A DNA stretch of 32,817 bases, taken from the NCBI GenBank assembly GCA_028282565.1, contig JANQHS010000161.1, forward strand, positions 1 through 32,817, in the 5' to 3' direction. Made by a program: the position numbers and the translations under genes. Below the pieces are notes generated by a model. That model had not been told where the DNA came from, ran no database searches, and worked only from the letters and a program-made list of their open reading frames with translations. This DNA is from Cytophagales bacterium (GTDB lineage: Bacteria; Bacteroidota; Bacteroidia; Cytophagales; CCMP332). Positions within the stretch are counted from its first letter, which is position 1, and each line of letters begins with the position of its first letter. Below are positions 18,401 through 27,067 of this stretch, one piece after another.

Positions 18401-20459
18401 GACCACACCTTCAAACGGCACCGGGCCTTTCGGAGATCATACCACCGGTAACGGGAATTTTATCTACACGGAGGCTTCGTTTTGCTTTGATCAGGATGTA
18501 TTGCTTGCATCTCCCTGTCTGGATCTTGGAGGAACCGTGGCACCCGAGTTAAGATTTTGGTACAATATGAGGGGACCTGATATGGGGGATCTGCACGTGG
18601 ATCTTATTGTTGACGGCGATCTCGTGAGCGACATAACTCCCGTGATCTCAGGAGATCAGGGAACGGCTTGGCTGGAGAGAATAGTTGACCTCACCCCATA
18701 TGCCGGAAGTATGGTCACCATTTTATTCCGCGGTACCACGGGACCTGATTTCACTTCTGATATCGCCCTAGATGATATTTCGGTTCGTGAAACATTTGTG
18801 TTTTCTCAGGATGTAACCATCCCCCAACTGACTTCCCCGTTTCTCAACATATTGGAGACCTGCATCATCCAGGATTCGATCGCGGTTGAGCTGGTCGTAG
18901 AAAATTCAGGAACCCTTCCTGTGGCCAACTTTACCGTTTATTATCAACTCGATAATCAGGCTCCTGCCTCAGAACCATATTTGTCTGTGCTGCCTGCCAG
19001 CAGTTCTGACACCATCCGGTTCAATAAAAGATTTGCGGTGCCTGCTTTGGGCTCGTATAATTTGAAAGTCTGGCACGATTATTCACTTGATCAGAACCTT
19101 GTCAATGATACCCTTAACCATCCGCTTACGGTAAATGCCAGTACGCCCGTGTCGACGCCGACTTTGTTCACCGTGGATGCCTTGGCCAATTGTCCAACCA
19201 CTTTTAACTGCGGTGCAACCGTTTGTGGCTTGGGCAACAGCGGTTTTGTCAATGTCACCAACGGTGTCGGCGATGATCATGACTGGAGGGTAAACCAGGG
19301 GACAACGCCTTCAACCGGTACAGGCCCGGCCGGAGATCATACCAGCCCATCCGGGAATGGCAACTACCTATATCTTGAAGCGTCAAATGGCTGCAATTTT
19401 GCAACTGCCATTTTGGAAAGCCCCTGTTATGATCTGACGACGCTAGTTGATCCGAAACTTCTCATTTGGTATCATATGCTGGGTGCTGACATGGGTGAAC
19501 TTCATTTGGATGTTGGGTTTGGTGGTGTATGGGTTGAAGACTTTGCTCCTCCATTGGTAGGTGCACAGGGAAATTCCTGGCAGCCATGGCTCATTGACCT
19601 TACATTTTTCTCCGGGGCCATCGTTAAATTTAGGATCAGAGGTATCACCGGACCGGATTTTGCCTCGGACATGGCTATTGATGATATAGAGGTTTATTCA
19701 GGGCAGGGTGCTCCTTTGGCTGGGTTTGACCTGCCTTCGACTACATGCCAAAACCTTCCGGTGGTGATCGCGGATAGCGCTTCAGGACAAAATATTAGCT
19801 ATCTCTGGGATTTTGGCCCGGGGGCATCACCGGCTACCGCTAATACTCCGGGGCCGCATTTTGTGACTTTTTCTCAAAGCGGAAATATTACCGTGACACA
19901 GATCGTAACTAACCCGGCCGGTTCTGATACCCTGTTTCAGTCGATCTATGTGGATTCTCTTCCGACTGCCGATTTTACTTTTTCAGTATCGGGGGATACG
20001 GCCTACTTCACGAATGCCTCTCTGAATTTCAATAATCTCTTCTGGGATTTTGGAGATGGAAATACGAGCATGATGCCTAACCCGGTCCATGTGTATAATA
20101 GTATGGGAAATTATCTGGTTGAGCTCACAGCTGAAAACCAATGTGGGAATGACATGGAGTCTACTTCGGTTCTTGTTCTTAATACTTTGCCATCTCATGG
20201 CGGACTTGCAGGAAAAGTTAATCTCTATCCAAACCCTGTCCGTCAAAACATTGTTATGGAATGGTCTGGCAATAAATCGGGTAATGGATCCGTAAATATC
20301 CTGGACATTACCGGTAAGAACGTTGGTTTTCACCGGTTCATCTTTTCGAACGGTCAAAATGAGCAAGAATTTGACCTATCACAATTACCGGCCGGAACAT
20401 ATTTCCTAAGGGTGAATTTAGGAGAGGAACAAGGGACATTCAAGATTGAGAAACAGTAA
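15444..20459 (+). CDS. T9SS-secreted S8 (subtilisin-like) serine peptidase with CARDB/MAM/PKD-like modules and T9SS type A CTD
   Basis: Triad: Asp in SLVDDASI (16143-16148), His in NGSHGDGTVG (16221-16223), Ser in GGTSAACPG (16764-16766). PKD-like WDFGDGNTS...P.HVY; C-terminus VNLYPNPVRQNIVMEW...LPAGTYFLRVNLGEEQGTFKIEKQ. Confidence 0.93.
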   Translation: MKQAITLSLLLLFCISAISKSGKRLFLRSGEITPEENFESRYLATSSKKEAYFIMQFSKLPDEKQKQAITATGIAILDYLPQDAFLVRIPANYAFSSLNGMAVSSVLPYLPEYKASDYYLLDVPDFCAEGEDNIRLNVNIFDGFSEQSFYQTMTGLKGRVNWKAASGNYYEVILPTKNREDLLKISGVKWVEFGEAEPVHDDMHARTLHRVHNLQNGIAGRNYDGTGVNVSLVDDASIANHIDLQGRITQVGSFGGNGSHGDGTVGIVMGAGNLDPVRGAGMATNVTMRYYDYISQANYPHIAAAVTNYNNFGTIATSSSYSEFNGFGGQYIQTSHDVDEQVRLNPSIQHVFSAGNSSGSNSPTYNSGVGGINWGTITGGRKAAKSVIAVAALDYEDVLAGYSSRGPAEDGRIKPDISSYGNGQISLDNAANTYQTFGGTSAACPGITGTVAVMYQAYREHNAGVDPDAALIKAMLLNSADDLGNPGPDFYFGWGRVNALRAVRILENNQYMSSTISLGNTNTHTIPVPAGVQELKVMVYWNDYEGSVIASKALVNDLDMELETPGSTVFLPWTLDHRDLVSALSANAVRGIDTVNNVEQVTLSAPASGNYTLRVNGTTVPQGPQRYFVVYEYRYAKPEITYPTGGESFVPGEVESIRWNATPTGGTFDLSYSVDNGSTWYGIITGLQNSLRSFDWLVPDSVSGDALIRITNQGLSDTSDASFSIIQVPSNLNVAWACTDSVRLSWDSVEGATSYQVYRLGATHMDSVGTAYGTTSLVLNGIPSTGTEWFSVHAQDIGNMVGRRAVAIEKAPGTFGCPVAIDGAITNIISPAGGSVPDCHSFDSIHVKVEVSNTGVNPISNFQLSYQLNSLPIVTETYVGSISSFQSVEYEFSSIISLSGSSADTLRAWITVSGDLQPFNDELVNVTSQYPSTVITLGAPWVETFDQMSTCPTTNNCGLTNCVLSGGWRNTPNGFGDDIDFRVDAGTTPSNGTGPFGDHTTGNGNFIYTEASFCFDQDVLLASPCLDLGGTVAPELRFWYNMRGPDMGDLHVDLIVDGDLVSDITPVISGDQGTAWLERIVDLTPYAGSMVTILFRGTTGPDFTSDIALDDISVRETFVFSQDVTIPQLTSPFLNILETCIIQDSIAVELVVENSGTLPVANFTVYYQLDNQAPASEPYLSVLPASSSDTIRFNKRFAVPALGSYNLKVWHDYSLDQNLVNDTLNHPLTVNASTPVSTPTLFTVDALANCPTTFNCGATVCGLGNSGFVNVTNGVGDDHDWRVNQGTTPSTGTGPAGDHTSPSGNGNYLYLEASNGCNFATAILESPCYDLTTLVDPKLLIWYHMLGADMGELHLDVGFGGVWVEDFAPPLVGAQGNSWQPWLIDLTFFSGAIVKFRIRGITGPDFASDMAIDDIEVYSGQGAPLAGFDLPSTTCQNLPVVIADSASGQNISYLWDFGPGASPATANTPGPHFVTFSQSGNITVTQIVTNPAGSDTLFQSIYVDSLPTADFTFSVSGDTAYFTNASLNFNNLFWDFGDGNTSMMPNPVHVYNSMGNYLVELTAENQCGNDMESTSVLVLNTLPSHGGLAGKVNLYPNPVRQNIVMEWSGNKSGNGSVNILDITGKNVGFHRFIFSNGQNEQEFDLSQLPAGTYFLRVNLGEEQGTFKIEKQ
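18250..18795 (+). repeat. MAM-like domain copy A of duplicated module
   Basis: CPTTNNCG...GFGDDIDFRVDAGTTPSNGTGPFGDHTTGNGNFIYTEAS...SPCLDL...GPDMGDLHVD...GTTGPDFTSDIALDDISV; boundaries approximate. Confidence 0.8.
19140..19700 (+). repeat. MAM-like domain copy B of duplicated module
   Basis: CPTTFNCG...GVGDDHDWRVNQGTTPSTGTGPAGDHTSPSGNGNYLYLEAS...SPCYDL...GADMGELHLD...GITGPDFASDMAIDDIEV; boundaries approximate. Confidence 0.8.
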
Positions 20460-20465
20460 ACGGAG

Positions 20466-20861
20466 TTGACGAAGGGATTAAAGGAACTATTTGAAACATA
20501 TAAGGCAAAGGCCGATGCCTTGCTGCAACAAAAGCAAATTGTTGTTGATCAGCTAAACCATGCGCTTCAAAAGCTTGCCGAGAAGAGCCCCAGAGCCAAA
20601 AATTTCTTCGACGATCTGAAGGATTTTATTCAGATGATCACTTTTTGGGTGGAAGGTAAATATGAAGATCTGCCATATAAATCGGCTGTATTGATCTTTG
20701 GTGCGATACTTTACTTCCTGAATCCATTTGACCTCATCCCGGATGTGATCCCCGGACTTGGCTTCACGGATGATGCTGCTGTCATAGGCTTTGTGGTCAA
20801 GTCGGTTTCCGATGACCTACAGAAATTTAGATTGTGGAAAAGGCAAATGGGACTGATCTGA
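20466..20861 (+). CDS. DUF1232 (YkvA-like) protein
   Basis: SAVLIFGAILYFLNPFDLIPDVIPGLGFTDDAAVIGFVVKSV is the YkvA/DUF1232 core. TTG start. Confidence 0.85.
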   Translation: MTKGLKELFETYKAKADALLQQKQIVVDQLNHALQKLAEKSPRAKNFFDDLKDFIQMITFWVEGKYEDLPYKSAVLIFGAILYFLNPFDLIPDVIPGLGFTDDAAVIGFVVKSVSDDLQKFRLWKRQMGLI

Positions 20862-21131
20862 ATGGAAAACTTCAACAATCTGAAAGCAATGCTCGAAGAG
20901 GAGAAGGATTGGCCTCTTGAATATCTTTTTAAGTTCATTCTGAAATCCGGCAGAAAAGACGACCTTTTGAAGATCAGGGGTTTTTTCAAGACCAATGTCC
21001 ATCTTTCTTTTCGGGAATCCTCAAAAGGGAATTATCAATCCGTGTCGATCAAGGCGATGATGGAAAATCCCGACGAAATTATTACGGTATACGAAAAGGC
21101 CTCCGAGATCGAAGGCCTTATGGTCATTTGA
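20862..21131 (+). CDS. hypothetical 89-aa protein
   Basis: ATG directly follows the DUF1232 stop; same strand, tight spacing to aat. Confidence 0.65.
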   Translation: MENFNNLKAMLEEEKDWPLEYLFKFILKSGRKDDLLKIRGFFKTNVHLSFRESSKGNYQSVSIKAMMENPDEIITVYEKASEIEGLMVI

Positions 21132-21135
21132 TCTT

Positions 21136-21786
21136 ATGGATCCCATTCATCCAAACGGTGAATGGATCATCCTTGACAAACCTCATGAGTCAGGGCTTGC
21201 GGCCCTGGGAGGAGATTTTTCTGCTGAATCTCTTTTTTGGGCCTATTCCAAGGGACTCTTCCCCTGGTACAGGTCTGGAGGGCTCATTCATTGGTTCAGT
21301 CCAGATCCAAGGTTTATTATCACGGCCAGCTCATTTAAGACCCCAAGAAGTTTGAGACCCCTGCTCAGGAGGGATGCCTTTGATTACCGAAGCAATTCTC
21401 ACTTTGAAGAAGTAATGCAGCAGTGCAGGAAAGCCAAAAGACCGGATCAGGAATCCACATGGATACTTGAGGATATGATCCCTGGTTACCACGGCTTGGC
21501 TAACATGGGCTATGCTGAATCTGCCGAAACCTACCAAAACGGAGAACTTGTCGGAGGGCTTTACGGGGTAAGGATCAACAAAGCTTTTTCGGGAGAATCA
21601 ATGTTTTCCAAAGTCAATGATTCCTCCAAGATCGCTTTTGCCAAATTTGCTATGGAGTTCTTTGATGCTGGTGGCCTCATCATTGATTGCCAAATGAAGT
21701 CCGACCTTTTCGAACGGTTTGGTGGCCATATGGTTTCCAGGGAGAGATTTGAAGTCCTATGGTTCAGGGCGTTGGATGGCCAATGA
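21136..21786 (+). CDS. aat: leucyl/phenylalanyl-tRNA--protein transferase
   Basis: GLAALGGDFSAESLFWAYSKGLFPWYRSGGLIHWFSPDPRFII, STWILEDMIPGYHGLANMGYAESAETYQNGELVGGLYGV, GESMFS. Confidence 0.95.
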   Translation: MDPIHPNGEWIILDKPHESGLAALGGDFSAESLFWAYSKGLFPWYRSGGLIHWFSPDPRFIITASSFKTPRSLRPLLRRDAFDYRSNSHFEEVMQQCRKAKRPDQESTWILEDMIPGYHGLANMGYAESAETYQNGELVGGLYGVRINKAFSGESMFSKVNDSSKIAFAKFAMEFFDAGGLIIDCQMKSDLFERFGGHMVSRERFEVLWFRALDGQ

Positions 21787-21922
21787 CATTTTCTTGAATC
21801 CAGTGTTGCAGTTTTTCCTATTAGTCCCTGTGAGTGCCAACTTTTTACTGTTTCCCTGACCGGATGTTTTCCTTCACCATCCTTTTTGGCTGTTGGGGAT
21901 TTTGCGTCATTTGCAAGCTCAA

Positions 21923-22660
21923 ATGTTATTTCAAAGGACATTAAGTGAAAAGGAACTCCAAAGGGAGAAGCTGAAGGATTATCGCCGGGTGGTTATGGTT
22001 CAGATGGTCATTGTCGTCTTGGGTATGATCATGGCTGCCCTTTTTGACCCATCTGAAAAAACACTTGGCGGCTTATCGGCGAATCTGCTTTTTAGTTCTT
22101 TTGGCGTGGTCTATTCCTTCTTGCTCTGGGATCTTCTCAGGAATTTTACAAGAAGTCAATTATTGGTTAATCTGATTTTCTTCACTCTGATGCTTATTGT
22201 GTTTGTGGGCTTAATTGTCGAAAACCCCTTTGTCCAATTGATGGCCCCAAGCCTTAGAAGGCCGTTCCTTCTTGGTATCCATGGCTTGCTTTTTCCAATT
22301 GAGATCATTGTGATATCCTATACGGTGGTCGATGTGTTTGGTGGTAAATTCATGAGTTCGGAGAAACTTTGGGGTGCGGCTTGTGTTTTTCTGATGATCG
22401 GGATAACCTTTGCAAGCTTGTACGATTTGATCAATATTATCCGACCCGGAAGTCTGGGTGAAGATATTCCGCTTGGCTTGTCAAGCTATACCGAATGTAT
22501 TTACTACAGTTTCAATGTCCTCGGCGGCCTGGATACGGCTTATCCTAATCCAACCAAACTGGTGAGGAATCTTGGGGTTATCGAGGCGGTTTGGGGAAAT
22601 CTTTTTACCGTATTGATCATCGGCAAACTTCTTACCCTTCCTTCCAGATCGGAAGAATAA
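21923..22660 (+). CDS. membrane protein with two-TM ion-channel-like pore module lacking the canonical filter
   Basis: Multiple TM segments; C-terminal YYSFNVLGGLDTAYPNPTKLVRNLGVIEAVWGNLFTVLIIGKLL resembles the Ion_trans_2 pore/inner helix. ATG at 21923 preferred over TTG 21893. Confidence 0.7.
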   Translation: MLFQRTLSEKELQREKLKDYRRVVMVQMVIVVLGMIMAALFDPSEKTLGGLSANLLFSSFGVVYSFLLWDLLRNFTRSQLLVNLIFFTLMLIVFVGLIVENPFVQLMAPSLRRPFLLGIHGLLFPIEIIVISYTVVDVFGGKFMSSEKLWGAACVFLMIGITFASLYDLINIIRPGSLGEDIPLGLSSYTECIYYSFNVLGGLDTAYPNPTKLVRNLGVIEAVWGNLFTVLIIGKLLTLPSRSEE

Positions 22661-22670
22661 TCAACAATTA

Positions 22671-25600
22671 GTGAGCGTCAGTACAATCATCAGGAAGTAC
22701 AGGGAAGACCCTTTGGTCGGGAGTTTTGTCGAAAAGGTCAAAAACGGTGAGTCGATCAAGCTTTCAAATCTGACCGGAAGCCTTCCCTCGGTCATGGTAT
22801 TGGCCGCTTCTCTTGAAAATGGAAGTGACCAAGTGGTGATCCTCAATGATACCGAGGAGGCCGGCTATTTTTTCGATGATGTCAAGCATCTGGGGGCCGA
22901 CATGATACAGGTGTTGTATTTCCCGGCTTCTTATAAGCGCATATATGAGTTTGAAAAAACCGAGAATGCCAATGTGGTTTCAAGAGCAGAAGTCCTTACC
23001 TCCTTGAGATCGGAAAGGAGCGTTCCAAGGATAATTATCAGCTGCCCTGAGGCGATCACAGAAAAGGTGATCAACAAGAAAAACCTGATCGAAAATTCGG
23101 TTGAGATCAGGGTAGGGTCGGAGTTGGATCAGGGCTTTCTGATGGAGTTCCTCATCGAATATGGGTTTGAAAAAACGGATTTCGTTGTAGAACCTGGGCA
23201 GTTTTCCATTAGGGGTGGTATTATCGATATTTTCTCCTACTCGAGTGAGAAGCCCTATAGGATTGAGTTCTTTGGAGATACCATAGAGTCGATCCGTGAC
23301 TTCAGCCCCGTGGATCAACTTTCGCAGGGCAAGCTGGATGTCATCAGTGTACTTCCAAACATCGGTACCGGCGATTTTATTGAAGAGAGGGTATCGATTT
23401 TTGAGTTCTTAAGCAGGGATACATGCATTTGGATCAAAGACCCTGATCTTGTCGTCTCTACTGCAGATAGCATACGCTCAAAAGCGGAAGAAGTTTATGG
23501 GGAATTTGAGAAGGCAAACCTCGAAGATCCAATTGTATTTGAACCCAAGGAGCTATTTAATACCGGAGAGGAACTCTCCGAACTATTTGATCCTTTTGGA
23601 AAGGTTTTTTTTGGTTTCTCCGGCTCTTCAAGCTCAAGAACCGAAATCAAATACACTTCCAAACCCCAACCCTCCTTCAATAAGAATTTTGAACTGATCA
23701 AGGAAGACCTTCAGAAATCACAAGCTGAAGGATTTGAATTGTTTATCGCTACCGACCAATTAGGTTCCATAGAAAGGCTCAATGAGATCTTTACCGAACT
23801 GGATCCAAACCTGGAGGTCAAAACCTTACTTCTTGGATTGAAGGAAGGCTTTATCGATCAAAACCTTAGGATCCTTTGCTACACAGAGCATCAGCTTTTT
23901 GAAAGGTTCTACAGGATGCGAGGGAAAACGAGATTTTCCAAATCCAAGGCTATTTCGGTCAATCAACTCCGCGAACTTGAGATCGGAGATTTCGTGACCC
24001 ATATCGACTATGGGGTGGGTAGGTTTGTCGGTTTGGAGAAAAGGGAGGTCAACGGAAAGATCCAGGAGTCTATCCGCTTGATCTACAAAGACAATGACAT
24101 CTTACTTGTCGGCATTCACGCACTTCACAAGATCTCAAAATACTCAGGGAAGGACGGAGAGCCTCCTTCGATCAGCAAGCTTGGGTCCCCTGAGTGGGAA
24201 AACAAAAAGAAACGGGCAAAGAGGAAAGTCAAGGATATCGCCAAGGACCTGATCGAACTTTATGCCAAGCGAAAAAAGAGCTTTGGATTCCAGTTCTCCA
24301 CGGATTCCTATCTCCAGGCAGAGTTGGAAACGTCTTTCTTATATGAGGACACCCCTGATCAGGCTTCGGCTACCCTTGCGGTGAAAGAGGATATGGAGAA
24401 TCCTCACCCTATGGACCGGCTCATCTGTGGCGATGTGGGCTTTGGGAAAACCGAAGTGGCCATCAGATCGGCTTTTAAGGCTGTGACCGATGGAAAACAG
24501 GTGGCTGTTCTGGTCCCGACAACCGTGCTTGCCCTTCAGCACTACAAGACCTTTCGGGATAGACTCAAAGATTTCCCGGTGGAAGTGGAATACTTAAATC
24601 GCTTTAGAAGTGCGGCCCAGATCAAAAGGATCGTAGCGAACCTTGAAGAGGGGAAAACGGATATCATCATCGGAACACATAGATTGGTTGGAAAGGATGT
24701 GAAGTTCAAGGACCTGGGACTTCTCATCATCGATGAAGAACAAAAATTCGGAGTCTCTACAAAAGAGAAGCTCAAGCACCTAAGGGTTAACGTTGATGTT
24801 CTGACACTTACCGCTACCCCAATTCCGAGAACGTTGCAGTTTTCCCTGATGGGTGCAAAGGATTTTTCAATTATCACCACTCCACCGCCAAACAGACAAC
24901 CGGTGCAAACCGAGGTAATGGTTTTCAATGAGAAGGTGATCAGGGATGCTATCGCTCATGAGTTAGCAAGAGGAGGGCAGGTGTTTTTTGTTCACAATCG
25001 CATCAAGGATATTGATGAAATAGCCGGTATCGTTAAAAAACTGGTTCCTGAGGCTTCCATTTCCGTTGCCCATGGACAAATGGACGGAAAGATCCTTGAA
25101 AAAACAATGGTTGGATTTATCGAAGGGAAGTATGATATCCTTGTTTCCACCAATATCATTGAATCCGGACTGGATATCCCAAATGCCAATACCATCATCA
25201 TCAACCAGGCACAGAATTTTGGATTATCGGATCTCCACCAAATGCGGGGCAGGGTAGGAAGGTCAAACAAGAAGGCATTTTGCTACTTCCTTACACCGCC
25301 GCTGACCGGTCTTTCCGGTGATTCAAGAAAAAGGTTGCAGACCCTGGCAGAGTATTCGGAGCTTGGCGACGGATATAAGGTGGCCATGAGAGATCTGGAT
25401 ATACGCGGTGCGGGGAACCTGCTCGGCGGTGAACAGAGTGGTTTCATCAATGACCTTGGGCTGGATACCTACCATAAGATCCTTGATGAAGCGGTTCAGG
25501 AGCTCAAGGAAACCGAGTTTCGCGATCTTTTTATGGGCCAGAACGAGAAGGTCGATTTTGTGAAGGACTGCAGCCTTGAGACAGATTGGGAGGTGCTGAT

Positions 25601-26012
25601 CCCCGAAAACTATGTGGCCAACATTTCGGAAAGACTCAGGCTTTATACCAGGCTCGATAACCTCAAGGATCATTCAGAAGTAGACGGATTTTTGGAAGAG
25701 TTAAAGGACCGTTTTGGTCCTATACCAGGGGAGGTTGATGTTTTGATCCGCCTTCTCCAATTGAGATGGCTGGCGATGAAAATCGGTTTTCAAAAAATAT
25801 CGATCAAAAACGGTCGTATGAAGTGCTATTTCCCCGAGAATTCTCCGGATTACTTCCAAGGAGAAATGTTTGGAAGGATCCTGAATTTCGTAAAGGAGCA
25901 CCCCAAGAATTCGAGCCTTAAAGAGGTTAAGAAATCACTTTTTCTGGGGTTATCGGGAATTGAGAACGTTGATCAGGCCTATCGCACACTGGAGATAATC
26001 ACTTCCGATTAG
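22671..26012 (+). CDS. mfd: transcription-repair coupling factor
   Basis: FVTHIDYGVGRFVGLEKR (RID), RLICGDVGFGKTEVAIRSAFKA (Walker A), IIDEEQKFGV, TATPIPRTLQFSLMGAKDFS, QMRGRVGRS. GTG start. Confidence 0.97.
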   Translation: MSVSTIIRKYREDPLVGSFVEKVKNGESIKLSNLTGSLPSVMVLAASLENGSDQVVILNDTEEAGYFFDDVKHLGADMIQVLYFPASYKRIYEFEKTENANVVSRAEVLTSLRSERSVPRIIISCPEAITEKVINKKNLIENSVEIRVGSELDQGFLMEFLIEYGFEKTDFVVEPGQFSIRGGIIDIFSYSSEKPYRIEFFGDTIESIRDFSPVDQLSQGKLDVISVLPNIGTGDFIEERVSIFEFLSRDTCIWIKDPDLVVSTADSIRSKAEEVYGEFEKANLEDPIVFEPKELFNTGEELSELFDPFGKVFFGFSGSSSSRTEIKYTSKPQPSFNKNFELIKEDLQKSQAEGFELFIATDQLGSIERLNEIFTELDPNLEVKTLLLGLKEGFIDQNLRILCYTEHQLFERFYRMRGKTRFSKSKAISVNQLRELEIGDFVTHIDYGVGRFVGLEKREVNGKIQESIRLIYKDNDILLVGIHALHKISKYSGKDGEPPSISKLGSPEWENKKKRAKRKVKDIAKDLIELYAKRKKSFGFQFSTDSYLQAELETSFLYEDTPDQASATLAVKEDMENPHPMDRLICGDVGFGKTEVAIRSAFKAVTDGKQVAVLVPTTVLALQHYKTFRDRLKDFPVEVEYLNRFRSAAQIKRIVANLEEGKTDIIIGTHRLVGKDVKFKDLGLLIIDEEQKFGVSTKEKLKHLRVNVDVLTLTATPIPRTLQFSLMGAKDFSIITTPPPNRQPVQTEVMVFNEKVIRDAIAHELARGGQVFFVHNRIKDIDEIAGIVKKLVPEASISVAHGQMDGKILEKTMVGFIEGKYDILVSTNIIESGLDIPNANTIIINQAQNFGLSDLHQMRGRVGRSNKKAFCYFLTPPLTGLSGDSRKRLQTLAEYSELGDGYKVAMRDLDIRGAGNLLGGEQSGFINDLGLDTYHKILDEAVQELKETEFRDLFMGQNEKVDFVKDCSLETDWEVLIPENYVANISERLRLYTRLDNLKDHSEVDGFLEELKDRFGPIPGEVDVLIRLLQLRWLAMKIGFQKISIKNGRMKCYFPENSPDYFQGEMFGRILNFVKEHPKNSSLKEVKKSLFLGLSGIENVDQAYRTLEIITSD

Positions 26013-26066
26013 CCTGCTATCAGTAATATAATTTCTAACTTTAAAATCAACCAAATCAAATCTACC

Positions 26067-27065
26067 ATGCTGAAAAAGATTCTTTACGGGTTTTTAGCCC
26101 TGATTGCCTTGATCGTTATCATCAGTCTTTTTTTACCGGGATCGGCCCATGTGGAAAGGTCAACGACCATCGATGCTCCGGTTGAAAGAGTGTTCGCATA
26201 TGTGAACGACCTCGAAAAATGGGATGACTGGTCGCCCTGGTCTGAGAAAGATCCCGATATGGATGTTTCTTGGGGCGAGATTACCGAAGGAATGGGAGCT
26301 TCATATTGTTGGGAGGGAGATCCGGATCAAGTTGGGAAAGGATGCCTCGAGATCACCGAAGTTGTCGAAAACGAAAAGATCGTGAATAAGCTGGATTTCA
26401 TGGAGCAGGGAACTGCCACGGGGAGCTATACTTTCTCTGAGGCTGATGGAAAAACAACCGTCACCTGGGGATTCGATACGGATGTATCAAGCCCACCGGT
26501 CGTTGGGAAATTCTTCGGAATGATGATGGATGGGTTTGTGGGACCCGATTTTGAAAAAGGTCTTGCTAACTTAAAGGCCTTGGCAGAAGCAGCACCTTCA
26601 TATAGTATTGAAATTGGTGAATCCAACTTTGGACCCTACCACTATATCTACGTAAGACAAGTCACTACGGCTGAGAACCTAGCCCAAATGATGGCTGAAT
26701 CTGCCGGAGCCATGACAGAGTTTGCTGCTGCCAATGGCATAGAGTCTGTTGGTACTCCCTTTTCACAGTACTATTCCTTCGGTGAGGAGATCGATTTTGC
26801 ATTTTGTATCCCCGTAGCTGAAGAAGTCACTGTTGACGACGAGGTGGTCATGTATGCATTTCTTGAGGAAGGTGCTTGCATCAAGGGAGTTCACTTGGGC
26901 TCATATGATAATCTTGGAGGATCCTATGGTGAAATGGACAGGTACATGTCTGACAATGCTATGGAGAGTACCGGACCACCTATTGAGCATTATGTCACAG
27001 ATCCAGGTGAAGAACCGGACCCCGCGAACTGGATCACACATATATATTATCCAATAGGATCCTGA
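26067..27065 (+). CDS. membrane-anchored SRPBCC domain plus GyrI-like domain protein
   Basis: N-terminal TM; HVERSTTIDAPVERVFAYVNDLEKWDDWSPW (SRPBCC); C-terminal GyrI-like region. Confidence 0.85.
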   Translation: MLKKILYGFLALIALIVIISLFLPGSAHVERSTTIDAPVERVFAYVNDLEKWDDWSPWSEKDPDMDVSWGEITEGMGASYCWEGDPDQVGKGCLEITEVVENEKIVNKLDFMEQGTATGSYTFSEADGKTTVTWGFDTDVSSPPVVGKFFGMMMDGFVGPDFEKGLANLKALAEAAPSYSIEIGESNFGPYHYIYVRQVTTAENLAQMMAESAGAMTEFAAANGIESVGTPFSQYYSFGEEIDFAFCIPVAEEVTVDDEVVMYAFLEEGACIKGVHLGSYDNLGGSYGEMDRYMSDNAMESTGPPIEHYVTDPGEEPDPANWITHIYYPIGS

Positions 27066-27067
27066 TT

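Noticed and set aside
21096-21119. AAGGCCT...AGGCCTT inverted repeat near the aat start
   Set aside because: Only a 7-bp stem with a 10-nt loop inside coding sequence and no T tract; could be codon coincidence.
21561-21941. Antisense ORF of 126 aa overlapping aat and the gap before the membrane protein gene
   Set aside because: Most of it is antisense to the well-supported aat; the gap portion has no recognisable domain or promoter.
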